Origin: Clitoria ternatea
Lineage: Eukaryota > Streptophyta > Magnoliopsida > Fabales > Fabaceae
Length of the DNA stretch: 64,000 nt
Direction: 5' to 3'
Assembly: GCA_037962975.1 (NCBI GenBank)
Contig: CM075671.1
Span: 39,766,501-39,830,500, forward strand
Shown here: positions 32,290 to 45,100 of the stretch, one piece after another
Position numbering within the stretch: position 1 is the stretch's first letter
Layout of the letters: every line of letters begins with the position of its first letter
Made by a program: the position numbers and the translations under genes
Notes under the pieces: generated by a model
What the model was told of the DNA's origin: nothing
Database searches by the model: none
The model's input: the letters and a program-made list of their open reading frames with translations, nothing else

Positions 32290-35190
32290 TGATAAGTGTT
32301 TTATAACACAATAAATTAGATTTAGTTTGCTTAGGATTTTAATCATTATGCACTGTATTTCCTTAATTTTTGTGATTTTCGCTTTCTTTCCACTATATTC
32401 TACTTGGGTATTTTATTTTACAGAAATTAGGATAATACAAGGGTCAATAACAAGAGAAAAAATGACCATCAAATGATAAAAAAACAAGAAGAACAAGCCC
32501 AAGTGGAAAGAATTCTCCTTTTTATACTGAATTCTGACTCAGAATGATCAAATCCGAGTAGGATGATTTAGAATAAAGCATTGCCGAGTGGAATACTTCC
32601 CGGTTGGAGGTAAATCCAAGTGGAAGATTCCCTATCAAAGCTATTCCGAGTGAAAAATGGCTGACCTTGAAGGAATATTTCTCGGTTGGAGATAAATCCG
32701 AGGGGAAGCTTCCCGACTGCAACCACTCCGAGTGAAAAAGGGACTGACTTTGAATAATTATCGCCCAAAGCTATTTGTCTGAGTGAAGAATTACTGATTG
32801 AAGCGAGTCTGATTTGGGGAACAACTGCTTCTTCTGGGCAAAATTGTCTCCGAGTGGAAGACTCCCGAGTGAGTTGATTCCGAATGAAAAAACTCTGAAC
32901 TTCGGAAGAACAATTGTCAGGCAAGGCCTTTCCGAGTAGTGAGTTTTGGAGAAAGTGTGTTATCAAGCAAGGAAAAGAGTCCGACCGGGAATGAGTCTCT
33001 TTCGGGCAGACTCTCAAGTTTCAAACTAACCCCGAGTGAGATGTCTCCAAGGAAGGCACTTCCGAGTGGTTCGGGGCCGAGAGATGTATTTCCAAGCAAA
33101 GCAAAGCTCAGACCTGGAAAGAACTTCTATCGGCCAGATTCTCTCAAGTCACAAATTTCTGAGTGAAAAGCAAGGCCGACTCCTGAGTGAAAACAACCGA
33201 ATGGGTTGATTGACGATTGAGGCCATTCTGAGTGAGAAGCAAGTCGGACTTCCGAGTGAATGTGTCCGAGTGGATCATTTCAAGGAGTGAAGAAAGGGTC
33301 GTTCTTGACTGAATTAATCCCAAGCAATATATCCGAGCAAGGTTTCTCCGAGTGGTTCAATTCTAGAGACATAGCCGAGTGAAACATTTTGGAGGTGTCG
33401 ATTGAATCATTTGGATGAAGACTTCCCGATCCTGAGTGGGTCACATGTGAAAGAAAAGGGTCTGAACGAGTGCTTCAAGCAGAAGCACCTCCGAGCAAAT
33501 GATCTTCGAGTGAGTCACTTTTGAAACAATTCTGAATGAATGTTTCAATCAGTGAAGCAATCGGAGGTGCTTTGCTCGGAACTTGTTTCTGTTTGAAGTA
33601 ATTCCGAATGAATGCTTCAAGCAGACATTTCCAGATAAAGCAACACCGAGTGAAGCAATTCCGAATGAACAGAGGTCCTGATGAATGCTCCTCGGAAAGA
33701 AATTTCCGAGTCAATAAATTCAAGCTTTCACTCGGTCTTTTATGTATAAGAGCACTTGTTCCACTCGGATTAATCCCCACTGAGGATGGATACTGGCTGA
33801 GGCACTAATCCGAGTTAGAAGGAGAACGCCGGCTCCATATTTCCACCGATTGCCCATGCTGACTTGGATTTCCACAATCCAAGTGGATCCTTGACTTATG
33901 AGGGGGCGGCTGACAACAAGACAAAAGAGAAACCCACTAGCCGCCGTTCCCTATAGCTGTCGAGGTACAACCTATTTCTCCACCACACCGTCGAGGCTGT
34001 ATCCAAGCTGATCTCGTGGGGCGGCTAACAAGAAGACAAAGAGAAGTCCCACTAGCCGCCGTTCCCCATGACTAAAGACGTCCAGAGTTCTATAAATACA
34101 GGGGGAGAGCATCGCCTTTTGATCGAGTTCTGATTCACTCACTTTAATTCTTTTCTTTTCCTTTCTCTTTCGTTTTCTTCTCCGTTCCTTTTCTTTTCTT
34201 TTTCCTTCGTTTTCTTTCTCTTTTTATTTTCTTTCTCTGTCCCGTTTCTTTCTCTTTTTATTTTCTTTTTCTTTCTTTTATTTTATAAAAGAGTGGTGAG
34301 GATTGTAAAAGTGAGTGTTCCAATTTGTAATTGGTGGAGGAATATTGCAACAAGGAAATACAGTGGTAAAATTATTTTGAGCTTTTGGAGAAACTCGTAA
34401 GTCTTTATTTTTACCATGTCTTGTATGTTTTATTTTTCCATATTATATATGAATTTGAATTATTTCATGAGTAACTAAATTAATTATCTTGGGATGAAAG
34501 GGGTGTGATAATATTTTATGATAATGTTATTTTGACTTTGAATTAAATAAATTTCTATTTTCCATTTAGTTCAAAAAATGCTCAATGCTCTTAGTAATTC
34601 CTAACAAGAACCTAAGTGATAAAACTGTATACTTGCGGGTATATTAGTAAGTTTAAGTAATTAATAGAATCGAGAGATTTATTGTTACTGGAAAGTTTTT
34701 TAACTAAGCCTAAGGTTTTGAAATACTTTTTGTGACCTCGGTAAAACCGTGAAAGTAATCAAAATCTTTTGGGGAATAAATAAGGGATTTTCACAAAACG
34801 ATAATGGGCCTTTTCTAAGGATTAAGCAGCGCTTTCCATAGGTTAGGTACATTAATAGGATTCCGAGAGGAACATATTAATTAGCTTAAGGAAAATTCGC
34901 CTTGGAAAACTTAATTTGATTCTTATTTATGAAAAGTTAAAATTCATTAACATAAAATAGAGTCTTGATTTCCTAAAATCCCAAGATACTCTTAACTCTG
35001 ATTTTTAAGTATCAAGTAAATTTTGTTTCTAAATTTATTTTTAATTTGTGCTTTATTTTATAAAAACATTAAAAATCAATTGTGTGGATAATTAAATTTC
35101 AATATCGCTGGTACTTTGAACACAGTCCCTGTGGAGAACGATAATCTTTTATATTACGCGACATAACTCGTGCGCTTGCGGGCCCTGTCA
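32290..35190 (+). repeat. E2 3' LTR (2901 bp)
   Basis: It begins TGATAAGTGTTTTATAAC and ends GGGCCCTGTCA. It is about 29 bp shorter than the 5' LTR, mainly because the AATCAAATCCGAGTAG segment is single here (near 32548) and duplicated in the 5' copy (27284-27340). TATA box at 34091-34098. Confidence 0.9.
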
Positions 35191-35482
35191 ACAACTTGAA
35201 GCACTTTTATGATTTAAATTAATATTAAGATAATGGCCATTGAAAGCATTTTTCAAACATAAGAATGATGCAAGAATGATTTTTTGAGTTCTTGTTCAAA
35301 ATGCCTAAAATCATCTTAATTTATAGGCTTTCAAGAGATGCATTGAAAAGGTTTTATTTCAAATAGTTATGTCTTTTGAATCAAATTGATTTTCAAAGGA
35401 TATAATGTTTCATAGAGTTTGACATGAAAAGCTATATCTTTTCCTTGCTGAAAACGTGAACAGATGCATTTCTTGAGATGTT

Positions 35483-35590
35483 GTCATCGATTACTAACTT
35501 TTGGTAATCGATTAGAACATTTACTTTTGAAATTAAAATTACAGCATTCACTTGTAATCGATTACTGCCATGTTGTAATCGATTACTACA
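35483..35590. repeat. TAATCGATTA palindrome cluster
   Basis: ATCGATTACT, TAATCGATTA (twice) and similar occur at about 35487, 35509, 35555 and 35576 within 110 bp, in the right half of the interrupted SIRE-like LTR. Confidence 0.75.
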
Positions 35591-35968
35591 TATTAGAATA
35601 ATAACTTTTGCATGTTAAAAAGTGTTCATATGATGCCTTTATGCATGTATATTTGTTTAAAATATTTCAAGGCCATGCTCTTAGTATAGTGAGTAAACCT
35701 TATATATTTTTCATGATTTTTCTTGAAGCAGTTGCTTGAATCTTCATGATTCTTAATTTTTCTTGAAACGATTGCTTGAATCTTCAAGTCTTCCATTAAT
35801 GTTTTTGATATCAAAACCAACCTTAGATCTGTATCCCGTGCACTGTTCTTCTCTATTTCATTGTTGACTCTATTTCATTGTTAACTAAATACTATCACTT
35901 TTTGTTGTTGTTGTTTACAATGTCTTTATAAAGTGCCAGAATTCATGCAACAGGTGCATGAATCGATT

Positions 35969-36312
35969 CATTATGCAAGGCATAGTGAAATGAATCGATT
36001 CACACAATTTTTAAGGCCCATGATTGCATTTCTATAAGCATGAATCGATTCCTACAACCCATTAATCGATTTACACGAAGACAATGGCCCAGGATGTGAA
36101 TTTCTTAAGATGAATTGATTCACACCATAAATGAATCGATTCATATGTCTAGCAGGATGAAGAATTACGCACTGAATCGATTCATTGGTCCGAAAAGCTT
36201 AAAAATTATGCATTGAATCCATTCATTTTGAGTTTGAATCTATTCATTTCAATTCTGATGCAAAATTACAATAAATGAATCTATTCATTTGAGAAATGAA
36301 TCTATTTATTCA
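35969..36312. repeat. Array of TGAATCGATTCA palindromes (copy A)
   Basis: Exact or one/two-mismatch copies occur at about 35970, 35991, 36042, 36063, 36112, 36132, 36174, 36214, 36234, 36276 and 36298, upstream of the LTR TATA box. Spacing is irregular (20-50 bp). Several later copies read GAATCTATTCA (C.G lost). Confidence 0.8.
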
Positions 36313-36533
36313 GTTCAAATTTGAAATTCAAATTTGAAATCCTCAAAGCTTTGAAGTGGAAACAGCTTGCATCGCACTACCAATTTCTTAATCGAAGAAC
36401 CATGCTGCTCCATGTCATCGAAGGAGTTTTAAATTACAAAGCCATGCCCCATAATGCAACTTGTAATTCATTATGCAATGGCACCATGCTCAGGAAACAA
36501 TATTCAATTGCCAACGCCATGCTCATTGAAGGC

Positions 36534-36542
36534 TATAAATAG
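36534..36542 (+). promoter_or_regulatory. TATA box of SIRE-like LTR copy A
   Basis: TATAAATAG, downstream of the palindrome array. It is conserved in copy B at 58636-58644 (minus strand). Confidence 0.65.
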
Positions 36543-37536
36543 GAAGCTGAGAAGAAGGATCAAAACGTACCATTCAAGCAGAACGCATTTCTCTACTTTC
36601 CTCTTCTTCCTTGGCAATATTCTCTCTTTTGTTTCATAATTTACATAATCTCTTTTAAGAGTTATTTGAGAGTTAGTAAGAGGGAAAATTATTTTTGAGT
36701 GAGCTAAATTTGTATATCCTCTCTGTGAGAGTTATCATTATTTTGTGAGAGCTTCAAGGTGTATATCTACTCTAGTGAGAGAGAAAAATTCTTTTAAACC
36801 AAACACCAAAAACACCAAGGTATTCACTCTAGGTTGAGTGGTCACAAAGGTTGAGGTTCAACCTTTGGGTTATTGAGAGATTGTGAGATTGGGTGGGTTG
36901 CCCGTTACTTTGTGAGGATTGGGTTCTTGAGTGTGGGACACTAGGAGACAATTGCTCAAAGCTTGTAATCATAAATTCTTAATAGTGGAAATCCTTCAAG
37001 TGGGTTGCTTGAAGGCGAGACGTACACCGGGGTGGTGGAACTCGTTATATCGGTTTGCAAATTCTCTCTTCCCTTAAACTCCTTATTATTGTGAATTTAA
37101 ATTTTATTCTAAAATATTTATATCTAATTGGTTTGGTAAAATTGCTTAAATTAAATCCTTGAATTAATTGACTTAAATATTGTTGGATTTAATTATTGTA
37201 TAAGTGAGTAGAATATTATTGTTAATAACTTGGTAAATTAATTATGCTTAATTAAATTGTTAAAAATTATTTAAGTTATATTTATATTGGAATTAATTAT
37301 TGCATGCCAAGTGTTTCAAGAATTGCCTAAACTAATAACTTGCCTTATTTATCAAAATCAATTGTTGAATATAGTCTCTTCAACTCAAAATATTTTAGTG
37401 TGACATGTGCTTCATAATTATTACATCTTTTATATTGCATCATTTGAGTACTAAGAATTGTTTTGAAAGGGATTCCATGAAAAATTTGAAATACTCAATT
37501 CACCCCCCCTCTTGAGTATCGAGGCCTTGGCTAACA

Positions 37537-40500
37537 GAGAATGCATAATGATCTTAGATGTTAACATGAGGCATGCAACACTTTATATAAATTGTTGAAT
37601 TAAAAATTTTTGCACACATTTTTTAGAAATGTAGCTCCTTTAGTTCACTATCAAGCTTCCAAGTCATATGCCAAACACAATAATTTTTATTCTTAGTATT
37701 TATTTTCAAATTTACCCTTCCTCTCTTCTAAGTTTCTCTCTCTTTTCTTTTAGTGCTACTAAAAAAGTAGGTAGCAGCAAACATCAATCATTATTCTGTT
37801 TGTTTCTATCATCCGACCATCTTATTCAAATTTAGATTTAACATTTCTAGTGTATAGCCTATAGATATTAAACATTATGACATTTGACAGGTGATGATGT
37901 ATATTAACATATGGTTTTGCAAAGATTTTGATGAAGATATATGTTCACAAAGGTGCTTTGAGATGTCAAATTAATAAGACACATTTGGTGTAGGACAAGA
38001 ATTTAAACTTTTTGAGGAAGCGTGAGGAATACTAAGTTTAGAGTGCCTTGATTGATTAGAGTTGAGTAATATGATATATTATTCACTATAACAACATAGT
38101 GCCTTGACGTACTACATATGCACTAAGAAAGCCTAGGAACCTTTAGGAAGACTTAACCCATTTGTCCTAGGGAATAATACCTTTAGTGGCTTGGAAAAGA
38201 ATATTCCATCAAGGATTCAGCACTTTGATGAAGAGTCTCCATTTAGAATTGTGTATAAGTAGCCTTGGGTTTCCCTTGACTTGGAACGGTAAAGAAGCAC
38301 CCTCTTCCATCTTGTATGACTTATTGAGATATTGGTGTCTCTCATCAAATACTATTTTCTTAGTTGACATATGCAACCCACCAATTTGATCATTCTCCTT
38401 CAACATATCATTAAATACCATGAAGCCTAGCACACACCACACTGGCTAGCATAGCTGCCAGCTGACTATGACATACCTCATAATGAGAAATCACCCTATT
38501 CCTCTCTAATAAGTACTCCTAATCTGCTGTAAACCTCATACAAACACAACTCAGCTTTGTTCTTTTTAATCTCCTTACTAATCTCACAGTGTACCCACTT
38601 ATTCTGCCATCAACCTTAGCCTTTGGTTGTTTACTTATAAAACTCCTTCTGTTTTGGGTCCTCCTTTGGAATAGAAGTAAAAGGGAAGGAGATAGGAGTT
38701 GGGGATATAAGGTTCGAAATCTGCTCCCACCTCTTAAATGTTCATACTGAGCACCAACTATGTTCTTTGAACTATTGTGAGGAGAAATAATGCGAGAGGA
38801 ATTAACACAAGCTCAAGAAGAAATAATGTGAGGAGAATTACTCATAACAATATGCTAGACATAAAGTTTATGCAAGTTTTCTATGAAAATGAAATAAAAT
38901 AAAGCAAATATAGTAATCAACCTTGGAGCCAAATAAACTGTCAGCAAGTAGAGATGTTAGGAAAATCAGAAGAACGAGAAACCCAAATCCTAGTGCTGAT
39001 GACACAAACCAGCTCCTGTTGCTCAATAATTTGTTGTGTTTGAATAATTTGAAAACTTATATTGGGGCTTAGCCATGTACTTCAATAAAACCAGAGCCCC
39101 ATTAGCTCAAGGATTTGAATGGCGAGAAGTGACAAGGCCTGCATCAGTGAATGAAAAGAGAAACGTAAAATATCTATTCAAAAGCCAAAAAACCATGAAC
39201 TAATGAACCTAAGCTCAGGAAGAATTTAAATTCAGACCATGAGCTAGATGTAAAGACAAAGGACAATTAATAGTGTACACATAGGACAACATAAAACTCA
39301 TTTTAAAAGTGAAAGCTCTCTACAAGCACAAGAACTGACATACAATAAACACAAACCTTGAACAACACTTTCAATTCAATCTAGCAGAACTCGAAGAGAA
39401 AATAATAATAAAAAAAACCACTGTTGATTTATACCTATTAAAGCAATATGAGTTTCACAGCATTAATATTCTAAGATTTTGACCATCAACCAATCCCTCT
39501 TAATCAGAACTCCGAAACTAGGAATTACCACCTACCACTTTATTATTCCATAACCATAAGCTCTATCAACCCTGTATTTTTTGTGCGTTGACAGGCTAGC
39601 TTAGTAGGTTCAATTTGTTTTGACAAGCCTAATACATACACAGTTCATGCATGATTATGTTTTCTCCAAGTTGTGAGGTGGTTTTGAAAGTGAGCATGCT
39701 ACAGTTTGCAGTTTGTGGATTACCTGTTTTTATCCTTAGGTTTCAGTTGACAATGACGATGAATTTTCTATGTTGACCATGACATAATTGTATCAGTATT
39801 ATATAATATTATTTGGCACTGGCTCCAATTGGGCTAGTTCGTTGCAAGAATAATGACCTTCGTCATGTGTTTTGGTCCAATTTGTTCAGACTTCTCTGTC
39901 TCTTTTCTTTTTCAAATTGTGTTTTTTCTGCATTAGCATTTGAACCTAACCCATGTGTAATTGTTTTGAAACAAGTACCACTCAGACTAGGAATGCTTGC
40001 ACAATATTGTAGGATAACATAATTTTAAGTGCGAATAACATAATTTTAATCATTGAAAGGCTAATTTTCTAGGATAGAATCAGGCAACACAGAAATCACC
40101 CATGTAGTTAAAGATGTTACTTCTTTTTTTCTTTTTCTTTACATATTAATTATTCCTTGTTAATATATAGGTGTCGAAGTGTTCCTCTTTCATCTATTTG
40201 ACATTTTCTTTGATCTTAAAAATCCCATTAAATCTTTCTTCTTCTTTTTTTTATAAAAGAAGTCCTATTAAATACCTTAGTGACCTAAATGATACCCTAT
40301 GCTCCTCTGCATTGATAGGAATACCATCAGGACCAACATGTGTACCATTATTCTTACTTTTAAGAGCTTTTCACCTCTTTAACTTTAACTCAGATTCTAC
40401 GATAATGAGTCATTGTGTTCACCATTAAACCTTCCATATTAAAGGTCAATCCCTGTCCTCCATTCAAAAAATTATAAAAACAGTTCTCTTTCCTCAGTTT

Positions 40501-41590
40501 GATATCTTAATTTTTAACCAAAACTTTCCCCATTACAAGTCCCTAAGTGTTCTAAATTTGAAATTTGAAATGAGGCCATTGTTTATTATGAAAATCTTGA
40601 TCAACCAACTTTCATAGCTTTTAGACCTTAAGTGGATAGAGCCTAATAAAATATACTTGATTAAATTATCATAGTTATATTTAAGGAAAATATTTTTTTA
40701 TTACCTTTGCTAGAGTTTATTATTTTTTAATTCAAGTATCCAACCCTACATAATTTATATAATCAATCTTTCTATACCTTCATTCCTAATATTGGTTGTA
40801 GTTTGTTTATTTTAAAAAAGTTAACACTATTACCTAATGTTTTTTTACATCTGAAATTATCATACATGACAATGAAAACATAATTTTTTAGGTTTGATAT
40901 ATTCTATTCGGGTTTCAGTTGTGCATGGTCATTATAAGAGGCAAAACCTTTACCAAATTTAATGGATTTGTATTTTTTTAAAAATTCAAATAAAAAACTA
41001 CAAGTTAAGCTAAACTAGTTAACAGTTCTACCAATTTGATAACAAAGAAAATATTATTTTGATTAGCTTTCTAAAAATGTAACATTTATATATATGAAAT
41101 CTAACTATACACCAGTCTTAAGCTTTAAAAATTTACACTTCAGATTAGGGAATGTTTCACTTCAAATTGAATTTGAACAATTTTCTAATTTTAAGTAGGT
41201 TTTTGTGGATTAGAACCTGGAATTTGTTTTATCAAATTTATACTTTGTTGTTGCTTTGAAACTTGAGTCAACCATTTTAGTATTGAATAAACTCAACTCC
41301 ACTCTATTTATCCAAATGTGTTTCCTTTTCAATTTTACATTTCAAAACAAAAAATTTATAACATGTCAACCCCCTCTCGGTTTGCCATGCAGATCAGCAC
41401 ACTGTGTGGTCTCTGTTCGTGTCTCTTCAGCTTCGTCTCCATCGTTGTGTCTATTTGCCAGGTAATCCTCTAAAGATAACTTTCGTGTGATGTGTGTTGT
41501 GTCTCTCTCTGTATGTTTTTATATTTAATTTAAAATTTGTTTAGAACAAACTATGATGATTGTTCTTTTAGGGACATGTTGCTTAACAGT
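37537..41590. other. Unassigned intergenic DNA, no gene recognised
   Basis: AT-rich sequence with many stops in all frames. The longest ORFs (38186-38389 plus, 38209-38442 minus, 40171-40428 plus) show no motif, codon bias or splice context I can support. No tRNA, rRNA or element termini are recognised. It could include remains of the left part of the CACTA element or of host introns. Confidence 0.45.
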
Positions 41591-41593
41591 ATT

Positions 41594-41800
41594 GTGTATG
41601 CATGTCGATTGTTGTTTGTTAGTGGAGAGCAAAGCTCATTAGGCATTGATTTTGTGTGCTAATAACATGTGTATTGTTGTTTGTTAGTGGAGAGCATAGC
41701 TTATTAAGCATTTGTTTTGTGTGCTGATAACATGTGTTTTATGTATGCATGTGTATTATTGTCTGTTAGCGGAGAGCAGAGCTCACTAGGTTATGGTGAT
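41594..41800. repeat. Three imperfect tandem units (TTGTTAGTGGAGAGC)
   Basis: GTTAGTGGAGAGCAAAGCTCATTAGG-like units begin near 41618, 41683 and 41765 (periods about 65 and 82 bp), each followed by TTTTGTGTGCTAATAACATGTG. This is probably within the left part of the CACTA element. Confidence 0.7.
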
Positions 41801-41839
41801 GTTTGCCTCAATTTCATATGCAATTTGTAGTGTATATAT

Positions 41840-42180
41840 TAAATTGTACTGGAAAGTTTTCGGTGTGTAACAGGGCATTTCTAAAAATTTAGAAATGTAT
41901 AATTTACAAGGGAGACTTTGTTGAAATTTCGGTAGGCTCCATACTTTAGGTTACATAAAAAAGTATAATAAAATTTAATGATGTAGGTTTTAGTCGTATC
42001 TGTACCCACTAGGTGCCTGTTCAAGATTCAAGACAACCGGCTGACATAGCGTGTTGTGTTGGATCTTGAATTATTCCGGTTGGAAAATTTGGGATGAATT
42101 TGTAACTAGTAGGGTGTAACTCATCGATGTTGTTTGTGTTCTATCTTGTGTTCTAGATGTTTATTTGGAATTCCAGTTAC
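41840..42180 (+). mobile_element. Left segment of the CACTA element, upstream of O2
   Basis: 41845-41950 (GGAAAGTTTTCGGTGTGTAACAGGG, then TTTAGAAATGTA, GGGAGACTTTGTTGAAATTTCGGTAGGCTCC) is repeated at 52455-52555 between the two CACTA genes, linking this stretch to the element. O2 inserted at 42180/42181 with a GTTAC duplication. The outer CACTA terminus on this side was not found; no TAGCGAC subterminal repeats are visible here. Confidence 0.45.
42176..42180. repeat. Target-site duplication of O2, left copy (GTTAC)
   Basis: GTTAC exactly matches 48534-48538. Confidence 0.88.
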
Positions 42181-45100
42181 TGTAACACCCTCAGTTTACT
42201 AGGACAATCCCTTCCTCTAGATTATCCTGGTCAACTGAGAGGTTACGAGTTTTAGAAAAATATGGAAGTTTTTTTTGTACAAGAAAACTTGGTGGAATAG
42301 ATATACCTTATATACAACATAATCATATATAATACATGGTCGTAACAGTAACTGTACATACTGAAAGTAAAGGGGCACGTAGGCTCCCATAAATGAAAAT
42401 AAATTTCAACCTATTCTATTCGTCCTCGGTCCAAGAAGAACCTGACTAGTTCTCGATGCAAAGTCAGTGTCCATCCCAATGATGTCTAGAAAAATTTAGC
42501 GTAAGGGTGAGTCTTCACCTCCACAACAATCGGGAAGTGTCATCACTGACACCCGCCCCACATAATACAATCATCCAAAATCGATTCCTGTCCACTCTCT
42601 TTAGGGTCCCTAAATTACCTTCTAAGTCATCTCACCATTCTTGGTCTCCTGACAATTTCAGTTTCCCATCCCTCTTTTAGGGTTATTAACATCTATACAA
42701 TCAATACACAATCACAATTTTAGTATAGTGATGCAATACATTAGTCTATTTCATTATTTTAATTTTCTTCATTAGTCATCATGATGCATATGGGCCCATC
42801 TCCTTCTCAACAATCCCAACACAACATATATCATATTCCTACCATATACCCCTTGTCCACTAGAGTGACCAGAGCTCTCCATGTCTGTTTCCCAAATCAA
42901 AAAAGGTAAGGACCCTCGGTCCTGCCATAAATCATAGATCCAACATAGGTCAGATAGGCACTACACGGTCATGGTAACCCTCGCTCTGAGTCAAAGTATA
43001 CCACAGTTACCACAGCTTCTCCGATTTTGGGTGCGACTCCTAACCATTTGGATGCCTGTCCTGGTATACTCCCAAGACCGCCAGTAGGGGGTTGGTACCC
43101 TCAGGGTTCCCCAGCGTACCCCATCGTTGTTATGCTCTAGGAAGTCATTCTGTCTTCACCCTTATTCTCCATGTATGATGCATAACTCATGGATTTCAAG
43201 CAATCGTTTTATAAGTTCTCAATAGGGTTCCTCTAATGACTCCGTTTCATTTCTAATGTCGGGCTTCCTTCATTTCATTAAACCTTAATTACTTCTTTTC
43301 TTTTTCTTAAAGTTTTTCAAATCCATACTGATCTTACCTGGCACTTAGAAGTGAAACGAGATCTCATATTTTCCAGAAAAGCCATGGGGTATATTTGCGC
43401 TACGATGCCCACTAATCATCTCGGATCCAATTTCCACATTTTTGTAATCCAATCATCTTAGAACCCTTACTAATACCACCTTTACATTATCTTTCTCATT
43501 TCTATTCAATATTTTTCACTTTGTTCAATCATCAATGCATTACATAACATTTATCAGTACAATATAATTATAAGGTACTTCACTCAATTCACACATTTGT
43601 GATCGTGTCATATCAATAACTAATTTGTAACATCATATCATTCAAGAAAACAACATACTTTTCTAGTTCTACTCGGTATAATTCACAAAAAATCAAACAT
43701 AATTGTCCGTATTAAACTCAATATACTAGCTCGTACATTAACTTACCACTAATTTTAGACATTAGATAGCACGTGTTTAATCAAAATACCTTATGAAATA
43801 GTTTGGATTCTTTTACCCCCATTTAAGTTATTTATTCCTCTATTATTTGTTAGCGCACTGATTATTTTATTACACGATTCTAACTCCTAATGTCCAATTA
43901 TGAATTCTAAATCACTACTAAGTGGTCTTTACTATCAACTTAGATACTTAGATCTTATAAAAAATCTTTTATGGAATAGCTTAGCTTTTCTTATGTCCTT
44001 GAACTATTGTTCCTCCTATTATTTATTGGTACATTCATTATCACTATCAAATTCTAATCCTTAATGTTTGATTAGGGAATTCAAATTACCCTTAAATTAA
44101 GGAATTTAAGTTACCCTTTAGTGGTCTTACTATCCATTATTTTCTTTTGTCAATAAAATTTACTAACTGAACAATTTATATCCTTTGTCACTAAGTGGGC
44201 TACTAATTCCTTATGCACATAAGTTTACCCTTAATGATATCCTCTCTAGGTTTTCAATCGTTAACCTTTAGTACCATTTCTCTATTTCCATATTACCAAT
44301 CATACTAACTAATTTAATTTGTTTAGTTACCTCTATTTAATCAACTAAGATTGATTTTCTCTAAGATGACAATTTATTACTTAAGGATTTAGTCACTATC
44401 TTAACTTCCATGCTTTAAACTTAATTTAAAAGTTGTCATCTAATTTATAAGTTAATCATTTTTATTACTAGTCTAAGGTTTAAATTTAAAAAAATCTCTT
44501 CCATGTCTTTTTTACTTTCATTATTTACTATTGGTCTAAAATTAATACTTGTTTGTTACTTAAACTTCTAAACTCATTCTTTATTTAGGCATTTATACCA
44601 TACACTTCAAAAATTCTTAAGGTCTTTTTCCTTTTTGTATTTCTATTTTAATTGGTTACTAAGATTGATCACTAAAATTGGCAAATCCCAATATTCATTT
44701 TCTTACTATGCTTCAAAGGTTCCTTTTATCTATTTTTCTTTTTCTTTTTCTTAGTTTATAGAATCCGTTTGGGCCTAAATCATTTTACTTATTGATAAGA
44801 ACTTTCTCAAGTAATCCTATCCTATTTAATTATTCACTTTCCCAAAATCAACTCATTTATTCGATTAACTCTTAAAAAAAATTTATAATAACTTAAAAAA
44901 GGTGCCACCTTTGAAACTTAGTAAAATAAAACGTCATGGTCGTCCGGTCGGTGAATTTTCTCGAAGTTCATGATATCATCAAAATAATTTCAGCGATGCT
45001 TAACAATAAATTTTATTCCTAATAGCAGGGCTTACCGGGGAAATAAATTTACAAATTACATAATGACACCATAAAATTTGAAATCAAATATTACAACCAT

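Larger units (their letters stand above)
27033..35190 (+). mobile_element. E2: 8.2 kb Athila-like LTR retrotransposon, severely deleted
   Basis: LTRs of 2930 bp (27033-29962) and 2901 bp (32290-35190) enclose only 2327 bp. A tRNA-Asp primer site, zinc-knuckle gag remnant, protease remnant without active site, stem-loop and polypurine tract are in the right order. The flanks are ACAAT (27028-27032) and ACAAC (35191-35195). RT, RNase H and integrase are absent. LTR similarity is very high, so the insertion is recent, and it must have moved using another element's enzymes. Confidence 0.9.
26607..35842 (-). mobile_element. SIRE-like Copia LTR (minus strand), split by E2
   Basis: Left part 26607-27032 starts TGTTACCAACTGACCC and contains GAGAGGGGGTGAATTGAG; the right part resumes at 35191 with TTGAAGCACTTTTATG. 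Both match the character of plant SIRE-type LTRs, and continuity is supported by E2's ACAAT/ACAAC duplication. The right part holds TAATCGATTA-type palindromes (35485-35590). The right end is uncertain, near ATCAAAACC...CA at about 35820-35842. A 60-bp phrase (CTTGCCTACGTCTAGTCCTC) is tandemly repeated at 26745 and 26803. Confidence 0.5.
35880..37536 (+). mobile_element. SIRE-like solo LTR, copy A (5' truncated)
   Basis: It ends CCTTGGCTAACA at 37536 after CCCCCCCTCTTGAGTATCGAG. It is homologous to the minus-strand copy B at 57649-59518, including GCATGAATCGATTCAT, the TATA region, and the ACCGGGGTGGTGGAACT block (37028-37044). About 200 bp of the 5' end present in B are missing. Eleven TGAATCGATTCA-type palindromes lie at 35969-36310. 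TATAAATAG is at 36534-36542. Confidence 0.6.
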
